From Chionis minor (lineage: Eukaryota > Chordata > Aves > Charadriiformes > Chionididae), in the NCBI GenBank assembly GCA_013398295.1, contig VZSF01004749.1, positions 69,651 through 133,650 of the forward strand: 64,000 bases of DNA. The letters run 5' to 3'. Below are positions 1-11,837 of the stretch, piece after piece (position 1 is the stretch's first letter; each line of letters begins with the position of its first letter). The notes below the pieces were generated by a model. It was not told the DNA's origin, made no database searches, and was given only the letters and a program-made list of their open reading frames with translations. A program made the translations under genes and the position numbers.

Positions 1-320
1 TGGGCGCGGCGGCGGCGGCCGGCGTTTATGTCCGGGCTTGTATTTCGGTCAGGCCTGAGGGAAGGGGCCGCTCCCCCTGGTCCGGCGTCTCCGCGCCTCC
101 CCGCTTACCCCGCGTAACCGTCCCGCCTCCCCGACGTCCGCCACCGCCGCGGCGAGACGGGCCCGCAGGCCGCCGTCCCCGCTGCTGCTCACGCGTGCGA
201 ACGCTTCGCAGCTTCAGCAGCGGCGGCCGTGCGCTGCATTACGTTGGTGGAAGAAACGGGCTCGTCCACCGCACGCTGAGGTGTTTGTGCAGACCCCGTA
301 CTCTGTCCTGGCTTCATGAG
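1..320 (-). promoter_or_regulatory. CpG island at window edge, possible ZDHHC14 promoter
   Basis: This stretch is very rich in C, G and CpG and contains a short CGG run near positions 6-20, in sharp contrast to the AT-rich DNA from about 650 on. Such islands normally mark promoters. In mammals the gene divergent from TMEM242 is ZDHHC14, a palmitoyltransferase. TMEM242 is on the + strand here, so its divergent partner should start near this end and run leftward on the minus strand. A donor-like GTAAG lies on the minus strand at 108-104. I could not find ZDHHC14 coding sequence in either strand, so only a promoter or 5' UTR would be in view. The gene assignment and strand rest on synteny. Confidence 0.4.
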
Positions 321-3300
321 GGGCGTCCCAGAAGGGTAATGAGCCACAAAGGAAAAGCTTTTCCAGAAACCCAATCCTGCGTCGCGCCCTTCTTGCACGG
401 TGCCGCCCCAGTGCGAGATGGCACCAGCCCCAGGGTCACCTCTGGGAAGCCCAGCGAGGGAGGCTTCCCCCAGCTGAGGCAGAACCACTCTCGAGCTGCT
501 TCTGCCTTGTGTGTTCTCCGTGAACTGCTAGAGAGAGGCACGCACGCACAGTGCTAACGAGGGTGTCCCTTCGACGCACCTTTTGCAAAGGTTTGCAGCT
601 CACTAGCGGAGCTGTGTAGCCTACAGAGGATGGACTAGTTTGGGACACACAGTAGGTAGGAATCCATCCCTAGCTTCAAAACACCACAGAAGCATGCTGA
701 TCAGATTTCCAGATAAAGCGAGATGTTAGAATCAGCCCGCAACGCTCATGGTTTAACGTCATAGGAGACACCAAAAAGCAGCCTGAGGATGCAGCTGAAT
801 TCTCATACATAGGCAATGTGTTTTCTGTTTTCATAATTCCACTTCTAATTTTGGAATGGAATATTTATCCCTTTAATTTAATATGATAAGCTAATTCTTT
901 ATCCACAAACAGTGCCTGATAACAAAGGAACCGTGGAACAGATTGACCAGAACTGGATACACCCCTTTCTTTGGAGGAAATTAATTTGGTAACCAAATTA
1001 TACAGAGTAGCCTGGTGGACGCGCTCCTGGTGAGTCTATGATCCACTTTGTTGATACACAGGAATCATTTGGGAAATGTTAATCCTACATGGGAAAACTA
1101 TGGAGAGGTGTCTCTCTCTGCAAGGTGTAAAGGAGTAGTCTTTTGGCAAGTGGGCTGGAGGTTGTAAAACCAGTTTCTGATGTCATCTCTCGTACAAGTG
1201 TGTTGACATCCTTTTTTCCACTTGTAATAGATGCTGCATTATTCCTTCCCATCGCCTCCTCCTATAGTGCCTATTGTCAACAGTTTGTCTGCTATCTCAT
1301 AACTTAGATATCACAGCATTTTTTATTTTTTGAAATGTTCTTTATAAACAGCTAATAACTGTTCTTTCTAACTTCATGAATGTCAGCAGAAGGCTGCTGA
1401 CAGAAATTTTGTGGTTCGCTGACAAGCATTTTTAGTGTTCATCAGGTTTTTATTAACATATTACTGGAGATCTGTCTTCAGTGCTTTGACAATATTAATG
1501 ACTGTATGATGTCAAATGGTGCTATTCTCTCCTGAGATTATGAAATATTTTAGACATTTGCAAAGAGAGCAAACAGTTTATGTAAAAAATGTCATTGTTG
1601 GCTTATCTTCACAGGTAGCACTCAGACTAATTTCAGAAACACTCTTTGGAAGTAAAACAATTGTAAACAATACCAGCACCTCGTTTAAGCTGCTGTCTTA
1701 CTCCACAGTATTTCCCTTGGGGTTTAAGATGTTATGGTTGGGAAGTGAACTTCAGTCATATTAACTGAGAGTAATACATAAGGGAATTTGAGGAGTGCCT
1801 GCAAAAATAATTCTAGAAGTCAAACCTGGAGAACAAACACACTTTTACTTTCAGTAGTGATTCTACTTTGATTCTGACAAGGTCATCCAGTGCCACGCAT
1901 TGTACCTTTCACATGATAGCCTGTTCTAGTCGCTAATCAGTACCAGCATTGCATTGGAATTTAGAGTATTATTGACGTTCTTTTGCAAACGTTATGAACG
2001 CGTTAGCAACACCTCTTTAAAGCTGCTTTTAAAACAATTCAAAAACTCCCCTCCAAAAAAAGACTATGCAGCTAATATTTCACACAATTCAACATTATTA
2101 CTGAAAGCATTTGTTATTGTTTATTTACAACAGTAATGAAAATTGGTTTGAGGCACTGAATAGGTTAAATCTTAAACACAGTAGGTAGGACAAATATTTT
2201 CTCTATAAAACTTTGTAGGATTGTGTGTTATGGTGTGTACTCTTCTGATTTCTTATGTGTGTGACAAAGGCTGATCTTGTGCAATAGATAAATACGTTGC
2301 AGCAACATTACTAGTTAAAAAAAAATACTATCTTTCTCTTAGGAAAATGCTAATGAAAGAGCTGTTGCCAATGAAAGTCGCTACCTCTTACCCTGTCTGC
2401 AGTGCGGAGGTGTCATAAGGGCAGGTCTTAAAACAACAGGGAAGCTAATTTGCTGAGATGATGTGTCACCTTACATGTATAGAACATCTGTTACCATGCT
2501 TCATGACAGAATCTGCTGGACTATGCTGGAAGCATTATCAAACAAAGTATTCAAGTGAATAAATAAATACAGATTAGCAAACTGTAGCCTTTTGGACATA
2601 CCTGTACTGCACACATCCTACACTGCCAAACCAATTGCTTTTTACTTCCAACCAAAAAAGGTGGCTGAAGTGGCAGATATTGAACTGAAAGTTCTGATAT
2701 TCTTATAGGTGGAAAGAAAGCTAGGCACTGCCATGGACACATTTTCTAAGCACAATTTCCACATGTTCCATAATGAATTTCGAAAAATAATTTTTAAAAA
2801 AAACCCAATAGTGATAATACCATTGTCATGCGAGATACTGAAAGTAGCCTTGCAGATCCAGACTTGCTGAATACTACAGTACATCGTACACGCCAGTTTA
2901 CAATGTCAAGAGTTTTCTACAGTATACCTGCTTTCCTGACTAAATGTTTTTGTCCTTTTTCTCTGCTGTTTTTCAGAAGTAAACTCTTGTAACACTGCTT
3001 GGACAATATGTCATCATTTTAGAGTCCTACTAATACCAACTATTCATTTTGTGAAAGTACTTCATTTCCTTGAAAAAAGTTTGGGGTAAACTAGAAATAT
3101 TACATTTCATAAAAGTTGGCAGGAAGAGAGAGTGAGAATGCACATCAGAATCACTCTCTAAGGAAACAAAAAAATAGATTTTCATTACAGCAATGTGATC
3201 GATTTAAGCAGGTACAAAAAGCTTTTAAGTCTCTTAAGTCTTGCTTTTGAAAGACCAAGATAACTAGTCATTTAGCCTTCGGACAAAGTGTAACATATAC

Positions 3301-5569
3301 TACTTCTCTGCAGCAGGAGGCAAGAGAAAGTAAGAAAGGTTTTTCATGGCAAGCTCTGGAGACCAGAACCAGTTTTGTGTTTACGTTTATCCACTGCATG
3401 TTAAAACCATATCTCTTGATCAGGATGGCTTTTTTCTGTTTTGAAGCATTATAAACACAGTTGCTGATAATTTAAAAATCTGAAATGGCTTTATCATATA
3501 GAGTCGAAAATGTTTTTATAGTTTTTCAACTTATTACTTTAGCTTCTTACCATATAGCTTCATTGCTTTAGATAGAAATCAGGATCTATGGATATATTTA
3601 TTTATTCCAGTATAATAAAATGAAAATTCTCCTTAAAAATGCAATCAAAATCCAGAAGATTAAGAATTCGGAATTGGCCATGCTTCCAAAGCTCAGGAGA
3701 GACTGCCTCAAAATCTTACAATTTTAACTGAAAAAATAAACACGAGCATTTTGCGAGGTCATCAGTGTGGTATTTTAACCCTATTTAACATTTCTTCTTG
3801 CTCTAGTTTGAGTGAAGGAAAGAAAACATTATTTCATTCTGGGAAACTGCCACAGAACGTGAGCCAACCAAAAGAAAGGGCCAGGAAAGTACAGTTGCAT
3901 GAGGAAAAAAACCCAAATTTTCCAGTGGTATCAGTCTTGGAACATTCCCTCACGGGAGCCAGGAAATAACGTTCCTCAGTCTCACATCATGTATTAGAGC
4001 ATACTGCTCAAATAGTGGAGTGAATTACAGTTTGTTTAATGTTTTGCTTCCCTGGGAAGAACCTTGTCTTCATCATTGCTTGATGCAGAACAGCATCATT
4101 TAATTGATACAGAAATTTCTGTATACTTCAGTGGAGGTCAGGCATCCGCATTACTGATTCTTGATTAACACAGGTCATACAGCTTTATCCTAATCCCATT
4201 TCACCAAACCAGTACTTTTTCTTCAGTAAACTTCCTCTTGAAAATCACTTTTTTTTTTTTTCACAATATGTACAGGAAATGAACTTAGCACTTCAGAGAA
4301 ATAAAAATATGATCACAGGCCATACCCATCTGTACTCCTCACAGCACATCTGCTTTCCAATTTCTACGTGTCTCCATTGCTAAACTCCTTACTATTCAGC
4401 CAGGCCTCATTTTTTGTGTTCAGCACAATTAATATTAAAACAAGTGTCTGAATGGATGAAATGGAGCTGGATTTCCTTTCCCCATCACAACAACCTCACT
4501 TTCCCCCGTGGTCCGCGTGACACTCCCTGTGTGACAAGAGTGTGAGCATACTGTGGTGAACTGCGAGGTGCAACACATGCTGACCAGGGCCAGCTGGCTG
4601 ACACCAAATGACCAAAAGTCAAGTGACAAAAGGTGGGTGAGTGGCTGAGCAGAGCTAGCAGCTCGCTAGCATCAAGGCAGGAAGGCATCCCTCCCCCTTT
4701 CCCACCCAAACTAGCAGTGAAGCATGGCAGTTGTCCTGTCCTCTCCGTTACTCAGACGCTTCCACCCTCTCCCTTGCCTTCTCTCCACTGCTCATTGGAT
4801 GTGTTGCTGCGCTGTCTTAGTACAAAACTATCAGCAGAAACAGAAAAGTATTCACTTTTTTTTTTTCCCCCCCACCAAGTTAATTTTCTGTCACTGTCAT
4901 GCTGAAATGACTCAGCAAAGGACATGACAAAGCATCCAGGACTGGTACAAGGGAGGGGCAGGAACACATTGCCCAGGGGAAGGGAAGTGAAAGAGGAAAC
5001 TATTTTTCCTCCTTTTAAATATATGTAATATAAATTTAAATTGATGTAAAATAAGGGCAGAGGGTTAAGACTGCAGGCAGCGGTTACATTGGTCTAGGCT
5101 GCCACTGAACTTTAGGCTCAACCAGACGTGCTCATGGAGGCATCCCATAGGTGCAAGAGCCAGCAAAAAGTGCGAGGAGACAACACGGAGCTTGAAGACA
5201 GAAAAGGAAGGGCGAGCAGGACCTCCCCCTCTGGTAGCGGTGGACTCTTAGATTAGCTCAAGCCATCTCATTATGACTTGCTCAGGATGGTAGTACACAA
5301 TGACTGAGTCCTTTCCACAGCGCTGGCGTTAATTTGTCTTTCTTCCATTGATTTTCAGGAAACTTTTAAGAATTTAATTATACTTGAAACTTGTACTCGC
5401 TTTCCTATTCAGCCAAGCAAGTTCCAAAGTCTTCCTTTGGGGTGAGAAGGAAAGTTCGACTGACACTTTAAACAATTGTGTAAGTCTATTCCCATAGGAA
5501 ATGAAACAAAAAGCAATAAAATGCACACCTATAAATGGTCATGTAATTAAAGGGATACTGTTAACTGCA
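321..5569. other. Intergenic DNA, no gene seen
   Basis: From about 650 the sequence is AT-rich. It has only short chance ORFs with no recognisable protein, no RNA gene and no clear mobile element. Short homopolymer runs occur, such as T runs near 4250 and 4860. The 321-650 part still has elevated GC as the edge of the island to its left. A chance-length ORF at 195-557 on the + strand looks like CpG-island translation and resembles nothing I know. Confidence 0.6.
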
Positions 5570-5597
5570 ATTATTTTAATTAACCAATTAAAATAAT
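5570..5597. repeat. Perfect AT-rich inverted repeat, 12-bp arms, 4-base loop
   Basis: The left arm attattttaatt (5570-5581) and the right arm aattaaaataat (5586-5597) are exact reverse complements separated by aacc. The structure could form a cruciform or hairpin and contains TAATTA-like homeodomain core sites. No gene or transposon end is attached to it. It may be a chance AT-rich palindrome. Confidence 0.6.
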
Positions 5598-8500
5598 GAA
5601 AATGTTTTGAGATAGAGTTCTTTAACTAAGATGTCCTGTGTAAAAGATTATCCCTTGTACAGGTGTTTCTTTTTTCCATCCAGTTTCCTACTTGGGGCTA
5701 TAGATGGGAGTGGACTCCTGGTCGACAAAAGAATAACTGCAAGTATTCTCCAGTTTATCTCATACACAACCTTTTTTGCCCCTGCTCTGTGTATGTTTCC
5801 TAGCTGCCTCTTGCTTTCTCTTCTCTGCTGCCTCAGCAAACAGCTGCTCACAGTACTGTGGGAAAGTAGGAGTTTATGCTCCGCAGTGGAGTGCAGGAAA
5901 GTGATGCCATCCAGCTCATGCAGGAGCGTGACGCTCATTTTGAGAAAAGCCGCCTTTATAATTATAGTCGTGGGCTGTTTCACTGTTTTGGACTGACTGC
6001 ACGCTTTGAGCATTTACAGCAGAACCGTCCATTGCTGTCAGCAGAACACATCCATGATGTGTGTTTATATGGATTGACACAAAATACATAATAGTTTTCC
6101 TGGAGGAATTAGGCAATTAGAGACTTCTGAAAACCCCAGAGGGGGGCTCTCTGCATCATTAAACACTTAACTAGGCCGTCTGAAAATGGAGCTAACTGCT
6201 TTTGAAAATCTCTTCAATGCTTCGTTGTCACAATTCAGCATCATTAATGGGGAAGATTTAGTATTATATCATTGTTTTTCTCTTGTTCCTTTCTTTTCTT
6301 TCCCAGACTCTTTTCCCTGCCTTCAACTTGGTTTTGTGTCTCTTCTACACCCACCCTCCCCCACTGCATATACTTTCTTTCAGCAAACAGCAATTTTGGT
6401 CTTGGGTTTCATACACCCACCCCACCCCCCCTTTCCCACCTTCCTACCATAAAATAATGAGCAGAAAGAATAAGGGAGAACAGGTCATTTTGCACCTCTC
6501 AGGGCTATTGTTTTCAGGACAATAAGCTGAGACTCAGGGGTGCAGCACTGTAAGGACTGAATTAATTTCAAATTTGGAAAGCATAGGTTCCTTCCCTTCC
6601 CCACCACCAAAACAGGATTAAAAAAATTATTTCATTTACTTGATAATTTATACTCTGCAGAATCTGAATATTCAATGAGCTCTGTATACAAAGGACTAGA
6701 TATGACTCATGAATCATATGGCTGACAACACTGCGGTAGAGAAAGGAAGTCTGACAATCAACAGAAATGTGATACTGATCATATACAAGTGTGGTCAGAG
6801 GCATAAAACAAAAACATTTTTCTGCTATTTTTGTTCATTTATTTACTACAGTGATCATTCCTGTATTTCTGTGAACACGTACATGGATGGGCTTTGCTCT
6901 TCTCAGAAGCTTGCGGCCAACTAATATGTGTGTATGGCACCAGAGTTTTAGAAAGTACTTCTGCTACTACTTGATGTGACATCTTCTGATGGAAATGTGA
7001 TTTTCACTTAATAAATGTATATTTCATATCACAGTAAATATAATGGTTCGCTTTTAAACATTCTCAAAAGTTTGCCTTCTTTAAATATGCCCAGGTGGGC
7101 TTCGTAAGACATTTCTCTAATTTTTTTCCCTGTAAGATTATTAGCCATTAATTATTTTAACCAAAAATTATTATTCAAAAAATTCAAGAATTTTTTATAA
7201 GAAAAGTTACGGGATTATCTGTATAGTTAAGAGAAGGTTTTGGCGAGGATTCTGAGAGTGACTTGTAAAGGCTTTGGAATAGATGCTTTTAGCACCAAAA
7301 TAGGAGAATAAGTTTATAAATCTGAATTTTTGTAGAATTAGTTTATACTAATCTACTGGCATTCACGTAGATGAATTCAGATGAGCAAGCGGCAGTCTGC
7401 AGTATAACCACATCTTAAACCAATAAAACTGTAATGAGCAAATCCAGGAAATATATTCAGAATTCTAAAGAAAATTATTCATGCAATAAATGACATGCAA
7501 AGGTTAGTCTTGGAGGCATTATGAATTGGTATGTTTTATTTGATTAAAAGTAGTGTAGATACAGAATACTAGCACGAAAATAACAGAAAAAAAATCTTAA
7601 CTTCAGAAAGAAATGAAGTTGGGAGAACAATATAAACTCAGACTTGATATAAAGACAATGAAAGTGTTTACCAGTAACTGCAGTTCCTACCCATGTAAAA
7701 TCCATGTATTCATTTCTAGCACAGGTGTGTGTAAGCAGACATAGGAGAAATCTTTTCACTGTGACTGTAGTAGGGAGCACTCAGCCTGCCTTCCCTCCAG
7801 CTCAGAGCACACGGAGTGGGTGTCCTAATTCAGTTGCCTCTCAGCCGCAGAGCCTCAGGTGACCATCAGAAGGAAAGAGAGCAGGAGGGGAACACGTTTG
7901 TGAATATCTGAGCTTGAAGAGCTTCAGTGAGTAGTAAGTAGGCTTCCCTTTTAACTTTTAGATACAAAGATAGGTATTACATGTGGAAATTTATAAAGCG
8001 GGGTTACACATAGAAGAAGGAAGTTTCCAGATATCCATACTGAGAAACCTGACTCCTTCATGCAAACAGCATCATCCGTGGATGCTTCAAAGATGGTGAA
8101 TACCCGGTAAAGTTGATGGATGAAGCTTCAGGTGGCTGCTCAGAGCTGAGGAGTGGGGGCAGAGGACATCAAGAGGGGAAAAATCTGGCACTCACTGCCC
8201 ATGGGAGAAACTGCATGTGGATCTTTAGGGATACCTTACTCAGAAGAAACATAAGGGGAAATCATCTGTAAAAACTTGCATTTTTGCCACTTCCAAAGAT
8301 AACTGCAACTAGGAAGGATTCATTCACAGAGAAATGCTAACAATAAGCAAATTAGTGGTAGCATGAAGGGGCAGTTCATGGGGATTTATGAGCACCCAAT
8401 TTTTTGTGATTCTCATCCAGGCCAGCTGGTGCAGACTAGCTTTTGGTATGCAGGTCAAAGCTAGGGCTTTCCTACCAGACTAGCTTCATCCTTTCTTCAC

Positions 8501-11500
8501 ACTTACAGAAGCACATTTTAGTGCAAAATCAATCCCATGCTTTTTTTATCTGCATACCACAGCCCCAACTATATGCACTATGCACAGTGCTCTGCAGTTG
8601 CCTGCTCTAACCACAATACCTAACCACAACATGTTGTTCAGAATAAGCCTAGCACACATTGGTAACCTTTGCATAGCCTACGTGGCAAACACACCCCACC
8701 TGCCATTATTTTGCTTGCTGCAGCTGCCACTGTACCTGCTCCTTGTGCAACAGCTCAAGGAACCGTTACAGCATCTCAGGCCCCTTCTGAGCCTGCCCGG
8801 GCCAGGTAAGCCATCTCTAGATGTCACATCTCAACACCTTGCAGAAACCTCTAGACGTACATGAAATAGATTTCTTTCTCTTTTTTTTTTCCCCAATAAC
8901 TTTTTTTTTCTGATTTCCAATACTTTATAACTTTGGAGGTTTTACATCTTGGAGACTAACATTCCCTGTGTCACCATGTTATGGTCTGTGTCTGAGATAA
9001 TCAAGAATTCTTGGCTGCAGGAAGCCACCTGTGAGATGCCTGTCTCAGAGTTAGCACCTGCTATTCAGCACTAGCATTCTGGGCACCATGCATATTCAGG
9101 AGGCATCTGCTACAGATCAGCTTCAGCAAATCCAAGGTGGCTCTGTTTTTAGTTAAGATCTTCAAAGCCATTCTCCACAGCCTGGATCCCCATATAGTCT
9201 TCTTCAGCAACACCAAAAATATTGTCGGCTCTTTTCCCAGTGTGGACTCCCCCATTGCAGGGAACAATAGACAGGGTTTACGTTCCCACAGGCTGTGTCT
9301 ACATGGTTCTTACAGCTGCACTACGAGAAAAACTATCAGTCATTGTCAACTCTCCACTATTCCAGAGTGGGTAGCTGGCACTCTCCACCCCTCTGCAGAA
9401 CCTTGGCTTCTGCAAAGCATTCAGGCATTGCAGCTTTCTTATCTTGCAAGAAGTGCCCATACCCAGCCAAGCTGCGCACGTGCAGTGTTGGGAAGGATGG
9501 TGCACTCAGCTTGCTGACCACATGGCCTGCCAGGATACAGGGGATGCCAGTTTCCCATAGTCAGGGAGAATCCCTATGGCCTGATGCATCTCCCACCATC
9601 CCTTTATGAGGGGTTTGGTGAATCCTTCAGTGCGGATTAGCCCTGTAAGATTACATCTTTCAGCTTGTCTAGATGCATCTCAGCACTACCGCTGCCTCCA
9701 AGTGATCCTGAGCCCTGGAATGGCAGGCAAACGTGTGTTAGCAACAGCACAGCCTCACAAGCAGCACCTGGGTCTATAGGGCCAGAAGGGCACTACTTTA
9801 ATGAATGTTCATTGAAACCAGCGCTCACAGGGCAGAATTTTTCTCTCCATACATCACCAAAAAAAGCACCAATTTCCTTCCTTCCTCTGCACCTCCTCAA
9901 GAAGACAAAAGCAAGAGTTTCCTCTTTATACAAAAAGACAAAAAAAACCCAAAACAAAACAATCACCCTGCTTCCTTTTCACGCCTCCTTCCAAAGTCAC
10001 GAAAGGTACAAGTTTATCTCTCCTCTCCACCAGCCCACCCAAATCGTACAACTCTCCATCTTTTCAACACCTCATAAGCTTAACTCCTCTCCCGCCTCTG
10101 AGAAGCAGGCAGTCTGAGCAATGCTCTTTACAAAGGTCAGTGGTCAGGCCTGTGCCACGAAAGGCTCACACAAGAACAAACACCAAGCTCTTGGGCAGAT
10201 TGACGGTATCTTGCTGCTTTGTTGCCTGCCCCATATCCCCTCCAGACAAAGGCAGCCCACAGTCCCTCTCCAAGAGGCCAGCTGTAGAGCTGAGATGAGG
10301 GAAGGGAATACTTGCCTTCCAAGACCTTACTCAAAATAGGCAGCAAGGAGAACATTTTAAATAAAAACATGTTGTAAAATATATGTAGTCTGTAGATAAA
10401 AATATTTCTTAGAAGAGTTTGCCAGAATTAACCCCTCAAATTAAATAAAACCAAGTGCTTACATATTAAGGCTTCATCTGGTGTTGCTTTGCAGACCACC
10501 TCAGTGGAGAAGCACTAAATTTGGCCACCATAAATAGGGGATGATCAGGCTGGAAATTGCTTGGGCTGGTTCTGTTGCTTCATGGGCTGACAGGGCATAG
10601 GGCTCCACTTTGGATGAGCTTTTAACAGGGGTGAGAGTTTGAGGGTGCCTGAACAGCTTTTGAAGAACCTGCAATAAAGCACTCTGACCCTGCTAGTGGG
10701 TGAGATGCTGGTGCACCTCCCACCTCCATCAAGACCCACCACCTCCTTAACAGCACTTATCTGTCACAGCTTGGCAACCTGCTCTGGGCAGCAAGCAGCT
10801 CAAGAACTTTGTACTGCTGCATGCAGGCATCTTGCCTGCAGTTTCTTCAGCAAGGAAATAACTCTCTTGTGCTAGGTAAGGATTTGAACCGAGTCTTTAT
10901 TACAATAGCATGTTTTGAAAAAAAGGAAACTTTCATAAGATTGAATTTTCCACAGAGAAAGGAATTCACTGGTGTGACAAAGGATGTTGTCTAGATCTTG
11001 TAAAATTTAATTTAAAAAAAAAAAATAGCAAAATTTTTCTGATTTCTAAAAATCATTAAAATCGGAATACTTTTTTTGAGAATACTCTCTGAAAAGATAC
11101 AATATTATCTTTTCAATATCGAATTAGAATGGGAATAATTTTTAATTGGTAAGGCTTTAAAATTTTGAATATTAACACATATTTTGCACCTTAATTAAAA
11201 AGTTACTACAATGTATAATTTTGTAAGTAAAAAGCAAAGTTCCTCCCATCCCTAGAAATGCCATTTAATTGCACTGTAGGATTCTTTATATAATAAACTA
11301 TGTGAAATTCTTTGTATCAGGGGAATATACTACATTGTTTTTTTAACATTTGGGAAAGCAGGATTAATTGTATGGATCAACAAAGATCTTAAAATATTAG
11401 AAAGCTTAGCTCACTAGAGGAACACTGAGAAACTGTGCTTGTGGCTGCCGCTGTTTTGGAAGGCCTGCTGGATCCAGTGATGGAGGTGATGTACTGCTTG

Positions 11501-11800
11501 GAACAAAGACAAATTAGACCACCATGTACATCACAGGTGGCCATCATCTGCATGGCCAAGTGCCACTTTCGTACCTCCAAAGCATTTGCAGTCAGATCAT
11601 CTTGCCACGTCTCTGCTCACCCAGGGGAATACATGCCGCAACCCTGGCATTTACAAAGTTAAGAATTAATCTTTTACTTACTGTCAAAGGCAAAATTAGG
11701 AAGACTTTTCAGTTGCTACTTCTTTCTTGCCCCTCTGGCTTCTTATCAGACAGGAGTACTCTTTTCTGTCAGTTCAAGGCATCACCTTTCTTCACCTGAA
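5598..11800. other. Intergenic DNA, no gene seen
   Basis: No ORF here resembles a known protein. Around 5630-6110 overlapping ORFs are open on both strands (121 codons each), but neither looks like a known family. The stretch from about 8570 to 10340 is more C-rich than its surroundings and has several medium ORFs, the longest 150 codons at 9665-10117, with Lys/Pro/Ser-rich low-complexity translations. These fall within chance length. I could not assign a transposon family to the 9.0-9.6 kb part. Confidence 0.55.
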
Positions 11801-11837
11801 GAGGGAGGGAGGGAGGGAAGGAAGGAAGGAGGGAGAG
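11801..11837 (+). repeat. Polypurine (GGGA/GGAA)n microsatellite
   Basis: A run of about 37 bases made almost only of G and A in tetranucleotide units (gagg/gagga, then ggaa), all purine on the + strand. Such mirror-like polypurine tracts are usually length-polymorphic and can form triplex (H-DNA) structure. It lies between TMEM242 and the left CpG island with no gene nearby. Confidence 0.85.

Noticed and set aside
5631..6013. Overlapping 121-codon ORFs on both strands
   Set aside because: Neither translation resembles a protein family. Mirror ORFs of the same span usually reflect composition, not two genes.
9060..9500. Possible DNA-transposon or other dispersed repeat
   Set aside because: Some words look repeat-like, but I could not match an order of motifs to any family. 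A repeat library search is needed.
9665..10117. 150-codon + strand ORF
   Set aside because: Lys/Pro/Ser/Thr low-complexity translation over an A- and C-rich stretch, with no domain or homologue recognised.
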